DNA of 64,000 nucleotides from Myxococcota bacterium. Its GTDB lineage: Bacteria; Myxococcota_A; Bradymonadia; UBA7976; UBA1532. Shown here in pieces: positions 50,798 through 58,306 of the stretch; the first letter of the stretch is position 1; each line of letters starts with the position of its first letter. The notes below the pieces were generated by a model. It was not told the DNA's origin and made no database searches. It was given only the letters and a program-made list of their open reading frames with translations. The position numbers and the translations under genes are program-made. Location: the NCBI GenBank assembly GCA_963169045.1, contig CAUJDF010000057.1:62001-126000 (forward strand). Direction: 5' to 3'.

Positions 50798-53700
50798 CAC
50801 TCGATGCTCAACAGGAACGACGACAGATCCTCGATCTGTCGCGGGGTGAGATGGGAGGTGCCGCCGTGGCTGTCGACGACCTGGTCCTCGAGGTCGAGCG
50901 GCCCGTCGGGCGTGCGCGTCGTCAGCTCGTTGAAGCCGCTCTCGCGGCCGCCGGGGCGCGCGTCCTCGGGGCCGAGGCGCACCGGCAGGCGGAAGCGCCG
51001 CAGCGAGGGGTGGCCCGGCGTCGCCAGCACCTCGCGGATCGACCGCGCCCGCCCGTGGTGCAGGAAGACCGGCGGCCGATCCCACAGCCCGCGCAGCTGC
51101 ATCGTCGTGAAGGAGCCCTCGCGGTCCTCGACGCGCCCGCCATCGGTGGGATCCAGATCGAGGTCGTCACGCTCGTTGGCGCGCTCCACGGCGCGCACGC
51201 CGGCGAGCGTGTAGGACGCGTCGCGTCGCGTGATGGTGGTCAGCGGCGGCAGCGCGCGGCGGTCGTTCGGCGCCAGCAGCTCGGATTTGTTCGTGAATTC
51301 GGGCGCGGTGTGGCAGACGCCGCACGCGACGCGCGCGTCGTCGAACAGATGGCGCCCGCGGACGACGGCCGGGTGCTCCTGGTCGTACGGGTTGGGCGGC
51401 AGGCGCGTCGAGTTGCCCATGAAAGCGCCGACGAAGCGGTACAGGTCGGTCAGGTCGTGGGCGGCGCCGAACCAGCGCAGCGACTGCTGCCGGATGAACG
51501 CGTCGCGGCGCGCGTCGAGGTCGTGGCCGACGGCGCCGAGCTTCGTCACGAGCACGCGCTCTTTGAGCTCCTCGTGCTGCGGCGGGCGGACCTCGGTGGC
51601 CTTCCAGTCGGTGAAGTCGCCGGCCCACACCGGGCGGTCGAAGTCGACGGAGCTCGCCGGCTCGTTGATGTCGGCCCCCTGCCCCTCCGACAGGCGGTGC
51701 GTGCCTTCGAAGTAGAACGGCTGGATGGCGAACAGATTGCGGACCGAAGGGATGCCGAGCGTGCCGCCGGGGGTCTGATGGCCGTCGCGGTCCTGCCCGA
51801 TCGACTCGCCGGCGCCCCAGCCGCGGCCGTCGCCGGTGTCGCGCACGTGGCAATGACTGCACGAGGTGTCGCCGTCGGAGCTGAACACCGCCGTCCGCAC
51901 CACGAAGGCGCCCTTCTCCGCGTCGGTGTCGAGCGCCGGACGCGCGAGATCGCCGACGACGACGTCGCGGCGCGCGCCGCTCGCCGCGTCGATGAGGCTC
52001 ACCGTCTCCGCCATCTGGTTGGCGACGAAGAGCATGCCTTCCGACGGCGTGCCGGGCGTCCCCGCGACCACGCCGACCGGCCGCAGGCCCGTGTCGATCG
52101 CGCGGACCGGCTCCATGCGGTCGGCCGGATCCCGCGCGTCGGGCCGCAGGACCCACTCGACGACCTCGAACGTGCCGGCCATGGTCACGAACAGACGGTC
52201 GCCGACGACCGCCGCCCACTCGGGGAAGGCACCGTGGACGCGCTGCAGCTCCGGCGGCAGGTCGCCCTTCACGTCGCCCGTCGTCGCCTCGGCCGTGTCC
52301 GACGTGTAGCGCACCCACTCCGGGTGGGATTCGTAGCGGCTGGCGTCGAGCAGGTACGCGGGCTCGCGGCCGGGCGTCGCCGCCGGGATGCGCAGCCGCC
52401 GCAGGTCGATCGCCACGACGTCGTTCTGGATGTCGCGCATCTTGAAGTTCCAGGTGCCGTCGACGGCGTCGAAGGGTCCCATCGTCGCCTGCTCGTCCCA
52501 GGGGAACGGGTCGGTCGTGACGGGGTCGCGCAGCACCGTGCGCTGCGCCGCGGGATGGCTCGGATCCCACGTCTCCGCACCGAAGGGATCGCGCGCCTTC
52601 GTGGCGCCGAAGCCGGCGCCGAGCGTGAGCACGACGAGGTGGTCGCCGACGACGGCGAGGTGGTTGGCGAGGCTCTGCAGGTAGAGCGCGCCCACCTCGC
52701 GGTTGGCTTCGGTGTCGACGATCGACACGTCCATCGTGCCGGTGTTGCCGACGAACAAATGACGGCCGTCGGGCGACAGGGCCAGGTCCTTGGGATGGCT
52801 GCCGGCGTTGCCGACGGGGATGCCGGGCCCGCCCTCGCCGGCGCGGACCCACTCGACGATGCGCGCGAGGTCCGGGTCGTCGGGCGCGAACAGGGCGCCG
52901 CCGGGGTGGAACTCGGTGGTGGTGCGCTCGTCGCCGAAGCCGCCGAGGCTCTTCGGCACGACGGCGCGCACGAGCGGGCTCTCGAACGGGCGCCCGCCCA
53001 CGGCGTTCTCCACCGCCGACAGGAAGTTCTCGACCGGGTCGGGCCCGGCGACGAAGCCGCCCGCCGACTCGGCGTGGCAGCGGCCGCAGCGGGCGCGCAG
53101 CAGACCGTCGATGCCGCCGCTGCCGGCGGCCGCCTTCGCGATCTCCGCCGCCGAGTAGCCGCGCGCAGCGAGGTCCGCGGCGAGCTGCGGCGAGGGCGCG
53201 TCGTCGCCGTAGAACGCCGCGTCGTCGAAGCCGCCCACCTCGCGCACGCGGGCCGAGAAGTGCGACGTGCCGGCGTGCACGTCGAGCACGAGCACCTGGT
53301 CGAGGTAGCGGTTGGCGACCCAGGCGCGGCGGCCGTCCGCGGAGAAGACGAGGCCCTGGCAGTAGAAGTCGAGCGGGATCTCGCCGGCGACGGTGTCGGT
53401 GTAGGTGTCGACAACGGTGGCGTAGTTGGCCAGCTCGTTGGTGACGACGAGGTAGCGGCCGCCGGGGTGCGGGACGAGCGCGTACGGCTTCGGACCGACG
53501 GGGATGCGGCCGCGCACGGCGCCGGTGACGACGTCGACGACGGCCAGCGCGCGTCCGGGGCGCTCGTGGTCGCCGGGCAGCGTGACGTAGAGCTTCCGGC
53601 CCGTGGCGTCGAGAGCGACGCGCTCCGGCAGCTCGCGGCGCGGCTGCGGCTCGGGCAGCGGGTTGTTGTTGGGGACGGGCGAGAGCTCGCGGCGCACGAA

Positions 53701-53844
53701 GGGCTGCCGGTAGCGCCACACGTCGCTCGTGAGCTGCGAGAAGCGCGTGCGCGTGTGGACGGGCGCTCGATCGCCGGACACGAGCGAGGAGCGTGGCGCG
53801 GACGCGGCGCCGACGACGAGGGCGACGACCAGCAGCCGCTTCAT
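50797..53844 (-). CDS. beta-propeller and diheme peroxidase-like cytochrome (hydrazine synthase beta-gamma-like)
   Basis: A 1015-residue exported protein. Residues about 60-600 hold YVTN-type propeller repeats (RKLYVTLPGD, RRAWVANRYLDQVLVLDV, RHLFVGNTGTMDVSIVDT) with one inserted heme motif CGRCH (H257). Residues about 640-1015 resemble the diheme MauG/cytochrome c peroxidase family with CSHCH (H666) and CGVCH (H845) 179 residues apart, plus PEFTNKSEL and GLWDRPPVFLHHGRA. Hydrazine synthase has this layout as a propeller beta subunit and a MauG-like gamma subunit. The adjacent upstream gene resembles the alpha subunit. Function as HZS is inferred, not shown. Confidence 0.8.
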   Translation of the reverse strand: MKRLLVVALVVGAASAPRSSLVSGDRAPVHTRTRFSQLTSDVWRYRQPFVRRELSPVPNNNPLPEPQPRRELPERVALDATGRKLYVTLPGDHERPGRALAVVDVVTGAVRGRIPVGPKPYALVPHPGGRYLVVTNELANYATVVDTYTDTVAGEIPLDFYCQGLVFSADGRRAWVANRYLDQVLVLDVHAGTSHFSARVREVGGFDDAAFYGDDAPSPQLAADLAARGYSAAEIAKAAAGSGGIDGLLRARCGRCHAESAGGFVAGPDPVENFLSAVENAVGGRPFESPLVRAVVPKSLGGFGDERTTTEFHPGGALFAPDDPDLARIVEWVRAGEGGPGIPVGNAGSHPKDLALSPDGRHLFVGNTGTMDVSIVDTEANREVGALYLQSLANHLAVVGDHLVVLTLGAGFGATKARDPFGAETWDPSHPAAQRTVLRDPVTTDPFPWDEQATMGPFDAVDGTWNFKMRDIQNDVVAIDLRRLRIPAATPGREPAYLLDASRYESHPEWVRYTSDTAEATTGDVKGDLPPELQRVHGAFPEWAAVVGDRLFVTMAGTFEVVEWVLRPDARDPADRMEPVRAIDTGLRPVGVVAGTPGTPSEGMLFVANQMAETVSLIDAASGARRDVVVGDLARPALDTDAEKGAFVVRTAVFSSDGDTSCSHCHVRDTGDGRGWGAGESIGQDRDGHQTPGGTLGIPSVRNLFAIQPFYFEGTHRLSEGQGADINEPASSVDFDRPVWAGDFTDWKATEVRPPQHEELKERVLVTKLGAVGHDLDARRDAFIRQQSLRWFGAAHDLTDLYRFVGAFMGNSTRLPPNPYDQEHPAVVRGRHLFDDARVACGVCHTAPEFTNKSELLAPNDRRALPPLTTITRRDASYTLAGVRAVERANERDDLDLDPTDGGRVEDREGSFTTMQLRGLWDRPPVFLHHGRARSIREVLATPGHPSLRRFRLPVRLGPEDARPGGRESGFNELTTRTPDGPLDLEDQVVDSHGGTSHLTPRQIEDLSSFLLSIE

Positions 53845-56800
53845 GGCGACACCGGGGGGCGCGCTCCGTGGAACGGCGCGCCGAGGTCGATCCAGCGCGC
53901 GAGCGTGCGCAGGTCCTCGGCGGCGGGCGCGGCGTGGCCGCGCAGCTTCTCGAAGAGGGCGCTCTCGCTCGACAGCGCCTCGCGCTCGTTCACGAGCGGC
54001 AGCAGGCGCTCGTACGGGGCCGAGAAGCGCGCGCCCGGCGCGTCGCGCAGGTCCTCGTGGCAGGCCACGCAGGCGCGATCGAGCACGGGCTGCACGTCGC
54101 GCCGGAAGTCGACCGCCACCGGCGCCTGCCGTGCGGGCGGCAGACGGCGCGCCGCGGTCGCGTCCCAGTTCGCCATCACCTGCGAGGCCGAGGTCACGAC
54201 GTCAGGCGGCCCGATGGCCTGCGTCCGCTCGCCGGTGAGGGCGCCATGGCAGCCGCCGCACCGCAGCGGGAAGACGGACCGCGGGATGGAGAACGTCAGT
54301 TTTTCGCCGGGTTGCACGTAGAACCAGCGGTTGGTGCGGTGCAGCGCGCGGCCGTCCGCGTCGAGCGCCTGCAGGTCGAGCGGCGTCTCGGGCGGGACCT
54401 GCACCTGGAACGACCCGTCCGGCTCGAGCGGCACCTCGGCGACGATCCACTCGCGGCCGTGCAGCCCGGCGCCGGCGGCGTCGTCGGGGCCGCGCGGCGG
54501 GTCGTGGGCGATGACGCGCACCGCGTGCAGCCGCGACTCGGCGAAGTCCCGGGGTCCCACCGGCGCGAAGTGCGTCAGGAACGATTGCAGCAGCGGGTAG
54601 TCGTAACACTCGACCACCGCCGGCGCGTCCGGCGCCGCCCGCAGCACGCCGTCCTCGCGGCGCGTCTTCGTCCCGGCGACGAACTTCTGCTCGGTGTGCG
54701 CCCGCTCCTTGAGCCGCACCACGATGGGGCGCGGCGTGTGCTCGGCGAAGGCCGCCGAGCCGGCGAGGCGCTCCCGCGTGAATGGGCCGGTGCGGCGCCC
54801 CGCCTCGACGGCGCCCTCGAACCGCAGGCGGTACACGTCCCAGTCGGGATCGGCGTCCGGGTCGAGGTGGTCGATCGGGCCGGCGGCGTGGGCGGCGAGG
54901 ACCGTCCCGTCGGGCAGCGGGTACGGATCGCGCCACGCGCCGCCGGGCGAGCGGCCCGTCACCGTGACGGCGTCCGGGCCCGTCTCGGCGAAGAACGTGA
55001 ACTGCGCCGGCAGGAAGCGCGGCGACGACGAGGCCGGCTTGTCGTCGGGCCCGAGCGGCAGGTCGTCCACCGGGTTGTCGGGCTCGACGTCCGGGCCGAA
55101 GCCGTGGTCGGCGAGCAGCAGCAGGCCGCCGCCCCACAGGTTGCGCGGGTCGAGCGCCATCCGCACCTCGAGCCCCTGGGGCGTCTCGCGCGAGTCGGCG
55201 ACCACCGGGTAGCGCGAGCGGTTGTTGCCGTGGATGTGGTAGTCGAAGCCGCCCGACATGACGCGGTAGATGGCGCCGGCGAACACCGGGCGGTCGGCCT
55301 GGTCGCCGCTGTCGCGGACGCTCGTGAACATCACCTCGCCGCTGGTGCGCATCGTCGGGCGGCGGTCCTGCGCGCTGCCGAAGGTCATGCGGCGGGCGGG
55401 GCGGCCGGGCACGAGGCGCCACACGTCGTAGGCCGGGGCGAGGCGGTTCGAGGCGTCCTCGACGACGTAGACCGTCCGGCGGTCGGGGGCATCCGGGAGC
55501 GGCGCGTCGAGCTCGAGGCGGGCGCCGACGACGCTGTCCGGGTCGGCGAGGTGGGCCACGATCGTGCGCTCCTCGCCGGCGAACGGCCCGGCGACGATCG
55601 CGAGGCGGCGGCCGGCGAGCGTGCCCGGCGCCTCGGTGCGCTGCGCGTCGACGATCGTGCGGGCCGTGCCGCCGTCGGCCTCGCCGATCAGCGCCCGCGC
55701 CGCGGTGGAGGCCCAGACGCCGGCCGCGTTCGAGGCGTACACGATCGCGACGTCGTCGAGGGCGGACTCGGCGCCCGGTCCCGGCGCGTAGAGCGGGTCG
55801 ACGTGGTGGATCAGCGTGCCGTCGGCGAGGCGTTCGGGGCCGTCGCTGACCTGGCGCGGCGGTCCGGGGACGAGGTCGTCGTCGAGCGCCACCTCGTACA
55901 GACGGAAGGGCGCGTCGGCGCTTGAGCGCGCCGCGAAGACGAGGGCGCGCGCGTCGTAGCGCACGTCGAGGCCGAGCACCTCCACCGGACCGAGCGCTGC
56001 GGTCACGCTGACCGGATTGCCATCGAGCGGCTGCACGACGACCTCGCCGCCGCCGTGGAACGGCTCGACGTCGAAGAAGCGGCGCGGCGCGTGGCGCGGA
56101 CCACGGACGTACGCGATCCCCCGCAAGCGGCCGAGGGCGTCGGCGGCGATGGACCCGCCGCCGCTCGTGAGGCGCAGCGCCGCCCGCTCGGCCCCGAGCC
56201 AGCGCACGAGCCGCCGGGCGTCCGGGTCGTCGAGCGACTCGAGGAACTGCCCGTTGCCGCCGCGGTGCAGGACGCCGCCCTCCGAAATCGGGAGCGTTTT
56301 CGCGACGATGCGGCTCAGCCCGAGGTCGCCGCCCAGGTTCGCGAAGCGGGTCACGGCGCCGAGCGCCTGCGCCCGGTCGTGGGCGAGCAGGCGCGGCGAG
56401 AAGCCGGCGCCGGGCCGCATCGGGGCGTCGGCGCGCGGCAGCGGCGGCGTCAGCTTCAGGTCGTTGAACGCGTCCGGGCCGTGGCACGCCTGCATGAAGC
56501 AGCCGTTGCGCACGAGCACGCCGAGCGCCTCCTCCCGGAACGCGGCGACGTCGCCGGCCTCGGGCGCGGCCCCCTGCGTCTCGAGCGCCACCCAGGCGGT
56601 CAGCGTGCGCAGGTCCCGGTCGTCGGGCGTCGCGAAGACGTCGATGCCGCGGTGCGGCAGGCCGCCGAGCGACTCGGAGAGCGGCTTGCGGACGATCGGG
56701 CTGAACGCGGGGTCGGCGCCGGGCTCGAGGCGGTGGTGCGGATCGCGGGCCGAGTCGAACGCCGCGCGCAGGCCGTCCGGCGGGATGCGGCCCGTGCGCG

Positions 56801-57008
56801 GGTCGATCGGGAAGAGGAAGGCGCCCTCGGGCTCGGTGGCGCGGCGCGCGTCGAGGTCGGGCGTGCCGTGGCAGCCGGCGCCGCAGCGCTGCTCGAGCAC
56901 CGGCGCGACGCGCGTGCGGAACATCGCGAACGACGGGTCCTCGGCGTCGCGCTCGGCGCATCCGAGCAACACCGCGACGCACAGCAGCGCCCTCTCCCGC
57001 ACCACCAC
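53841..57008 (-). CDS. multiheme lipoprotein resembling hydrazine synthase alpha subunit
   Basis: A 1055-residue lipoprotein (ALLCVAVLLGC). The N-terminal region carries two atypical heme-like motifs, CX3CH (C42-H47) and CX4CH (C170-H176). A TolB-like propeller spans about 280-640 (GLDVRYDARALVFAAR, VAIVYASNAAG, RMTFGSAQDRRPTMRTSGEV). A middle region includes WFYVQPGEKLTFSIP, and two CXXCH motifs lie at 917-921 and 980-984. Hydrazine synthase alpha has propeller, then a domain with a five-coordinate heme, then a bis-His heme. Similar proteins occur outside anammox bacteria with unknown function. The start is GTG 57008. Confidence 0.75.
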   Translation of the reverse strand: MVVRERALLCVAVLLGCAERDAEDPSFAMFRTRVAPVLEQRCGAGCHGTPDLDARRATEPEGAFLFPIDPRTGRIPPDGLRAAFDSARDPHHRLEPGADPAFSPIVRKPLSESLGGLPHRGIDVFATPDDRDLRTLTAWVALETQGAAPEAGDVAAFREEALGVLVRNGCFMQACHGPDAFNDLKLTPPLPRADAPMRPGAGFSPRLLAHDRAQALGAVTRFANLGGDLGLSRIVAKTLPISEGGVLHRGGNGQFLESLDDPDARRLVRWLGAERAALRLTSGGGSIAADALGRLRGIAYVRGPRHAPRRFFDVEPFHGGGEVVVQPLDGNPVSVTAALGPVEVLGLDVRYDARALVFAARSSADAPFRLYEVALDDDLVPGPPRQVSDGPERLADGTLIHHVDPLYAPGPGAESALDDVAIVYASNAAGVWASTAARALIGEADGGTARTIVDAQRTEAPGTLAGRRLAIVAGPFAGEERTIVAHLADPDSVVGARLELDAPLPDAPDRRTVYVVEDASNRLAPAYDVWRLVPGRPARRMTFGSAQDRRPTMRTSGEVMFTSVRDSGDQADRPVFAGAIYRVMSGGFDYHIHGNNRSRYPVVADSRETPQGLEVRMALDPRNLWGGGLLLLADHGFGPDVEPDNPVDDLPLGPDDKPASSSPRFLPAQFTFFAETGPDAVTVTGRSPGGAWRDPYPLPDGTVLAAHAAGPIDHLDPDADPDWDVYRLRFEGAVEAGRRTGPFTRERLAGSAAFAEHTPRPIVVRLKERAHTEQKFVAGTKTRREDGVLRAAPDAPAVVECYDYPLLQSFLTHFAPVGPRDFAESRLHAVRVIAHDPPRGPDDAAGAGLHGREWIVAEVPLEPDGSFQVQVPPETPLDLQALDADGRALHRTNRWFYVQPGEKLTFSIPRSVFPLRCGGCHGALTGERTQAIGPPDVVTSASQVMANWDATAARRLPPARQAPVAVDFRRDVQPVLDRACVACHEDLRDAPGARFSAPYERLLPLVNEREALSSESALFEKLRGHAAPAAEDLRTLARWIDLGAPFHGARPPVSP

Positions 57009-57064
57009 CCCTGCTCTTCCGGAGGTTCTCGAGCGACGCTAACGGCGCGTGCGGGGAGGCCGAA

Positions 57065-57080
57065 TCGGCCGGACGGCCGA
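57065..57080 (-). promoter_or_regulatory. inverted repeat upstream of the HZS-alpha-like gene
   Basis: TCGGCC-GGAC-GGCCGA (6+6, 4-base spacer) lies 57-72 bases upstream of the GTG at 57008; another CCGAACGGCCGA is at 57091-57102. It shares a GGCCGTCCGGCCG-like core with sites ahead of the LuxR and DUF3303 genes. High GC makes chance matches plausible. Confidence 0.35.
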
Positions 57081-57216
57081 CGGAATGCCGCCGAACGGCC
57101 GATGCGCGGTCGGTCGGGCGGCGGACGCCGGCGGCGAGGAGCGCGCGACCCTCCGAGGGGGCGGCAAGGCTCGTGGTGCAACCGCCGAACACGACCCTCG
57201 GCGCTCACGGCACGCC

Positions 57217-57530
57217 GCGACCAAATCCCTGGCCGCCGCGGCGACCCGCGCGCGCGCAGCGACCGGATCGCGGCCCGCAGCGACCAGATCGCGGCCCGCA
57301 GCGACCAGATGCTCGGGCATCTCCCCAGCAGCCCTGTGCCGGTGCGGCCAAATCCCTGGAGTGCGTGGGCATATCGCGACGCGCTTTCGACCGAATGCGA
57401 TCGAGCGTGCGACCAAATCGAAGCGCGCCCGCGACCAAATCGCCGTCGCAGCCGAGCATCTCCCGGCGCGCTCCCGACCCTCGAGACGCCCGCGCGACCA
57501 AATCCGAGACGCGTCGCGACCCCAGATTCG
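57217..57530. repeat. degenerate direct repeats of GCGACCAAATC
   Basis: GCGACCAAATC is exact at 57217, 57409, 57431 and 57494. Variants GCGACCGGATC (57259), GCGACCAGATC (57280), GCGACCAGATG (57301) and GCGGCCAAATC (57344) lie between, and GCGACCCCAGATTC at 57516. Spacing is irregular apart from a 21-base tandem part at 57259-57311. The A-rich core stands out in the GC-rich background. Role unknown. Confidence 0.7.
57259..57311 (+). repeat. 21-base tandem repeat, two and a half copies
   Basis: Units at 57259-57279 and 57280-57300 differ by one base, and a partial third copy runs to 57311. Each begins with the GCGACCAGATC-type element of the larger array. Confidence 0.85.
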
Positions 57531-57748
57531 CGCGCGCAGGCAAATTGGCGCGCTCCCACCGTCCGAGAAACGAGCGCGCGCACGAATCCGCCGCGCTCGT
57601 GGCGGGTGACGGCCCTGCCGCGTCGGCAGCAGAAACACGGTTGAGGCAAGAGAGGCGGGAGAAAGCCGGACGACGACGGCGGCCCGGCCAGGGAAGGGGG
57701 GGAACCGCTGGCCTCTCCGGGCGCGTGGGCGGCGGTGGGTGGGCCCTC

Positions 57749-58207
57749 TCAGGGCCCGGTGCCGCCCGGCGCGGGGGGATCATCCCGGAGTGGCGCTGGG
57801 TGCCGAGCGCCGTCGTCGTCTGCTTCCACCTGTATCGCGGCACGCGTGCCGCGCACATCGGCCGGACGGCGGAGCCGGCGCGCGATCGCGAGCAGCGCAT
57901 GCGCGCCGAGCGCGGGCAGCAGCACGTCGGTGAGCGCGCGGTGCGCGAGGCGGGCGCCGCCGCGGTGCTCCGAGGGCAGCAGCGCCAGCGCGACGCCGGT
58001 GAGCGACAGCAGCGCGAGCGTGACGATCGCGACGCGCGCGAACGCGCCGGCGAGGCGCACGTCGCGCCAGCGCGCGCCCGCGGCCATGGCGACGACGAGC
58101 GGGACGAGCGGCGTCGCCAGCCAGGCGTGCTCCGGGCGGCGCCCCGGGCCGGTCGCGAGCGCGACGAGGGCGAGCGCGGCCACGGTGCCGTGCAGCAGGC
58201 GCCACAT
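57749..58207 (-). CDS. small multi-helix membrane protein
   Basis: A 152-residue protein with four hydrophobic helices (LLHGTVAALALVALAT, LATPLVPLVVAMAAG, VAIVTLALLSLTGVALALLP, LPALGAHALLAIARRL) and histidines H8 near the first helix and HRGG..AHRA on the third loop, a pattern that could bind heme b as in cytochrome b561-type or DUF4405-type proteins (inference). Its start region lies in a recent 68-base tandem duplication. It follows the octaheme repeat protein on the same strand. Confidence 0.65.
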   Translation of the reverse strand: MWRLLHGTVAALALVALATGPGRRPEHAWLATPLVPLVVAMAAGARWRDVRLAGAFARVAIVTLALLSLTGVALALLPSEHRGGARLAHRALTDVLLPALGAHALLAIARRLRRPADVRGTRAAIQVEADDDGARHPAPLRDDPPAPGGTGP

Positions 58208-58306
58208 CACGGCCCCCCGAGCATACGGCGGGACTGCGCGAGCGCGGCCACGGTGCCGTGCAGCAGGCGCCACATCACGGCCCCCCGAGCATGCGGCGGA
58301 ACTGCT
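58171..58306. repeat. 68-base tandem duplication of a gene junction
   Basis: 58171-58238 and 58239-58306 are nearly identical (only about three differing bases near their ends). Each copy spans the end of the octaheme gene and the beginning of the membrane-protein gene. The second copy keeps the stop-start overlap and creates a 22-codon frame (58207-58275, minus strand) that ends at the start codon of the membrane-protein gene. Confidence 0.9.
58207..58275 (-). CDS. 22-residue junction peptide created by tandem duplication
   Basis: This frame starts at an ATG overlapping the octaheme gene stop and reads MWRLLHGTVAALAQSRRMLGGP (given here as first part MWRLLHGTVAALA and last part QSRRMLGGP), joining the first residues of the membrane protein to the last residues of the octaheme protein. 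Its stop overlaps the real start of the membrane-protein gene, so ribosomes could pass from gene to gene through it. It is likely a by-product rather than a functional peptide. Confidence 0.4.
   Translation of the reverse strand: MWRLLHGTVAALAQSRRMLGGP

Larger units (their letters stand above)
57009..57748. other. 740-base gap between the membrane-protein gene and the HZS-alpha-like gene
   Basis: No credible gene is seen on either strand; open frames here are Arg/Ala-rich and end at repeats. It contains the inverted repeat at 57065-57080 near the downstream gene and a cluster of short degenerate direct repeats from 57217 to about 57530. It separates the upstream genes of the cluster from the 57008 operon, so it probably holds that operon's promoter. 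Confidence 0.6.

Noticed and set aside
50797-57008. Direct evidence for anammox metabolism
   Set aside because: Similarity to hydrazine synthase layout alone does not show hydrazine chemistry; no hydrazine dehydrogenase or ladderane genes are visible here and relatives occur in non-anammox bacteria.
57217-57530. CRISPR-like array
   Set aside because: Units are only 11 bases, degenerate and irregularly spaced, with no cas genes or uniform spacers.
57859-57875. Extra copy of the GC-rich palindrome core as a regulatory site
   Set aside because: It is inside the coding region of the small membrane protein and explained by Arg/Pro codons; it mainly shows that the core can arise by chance.
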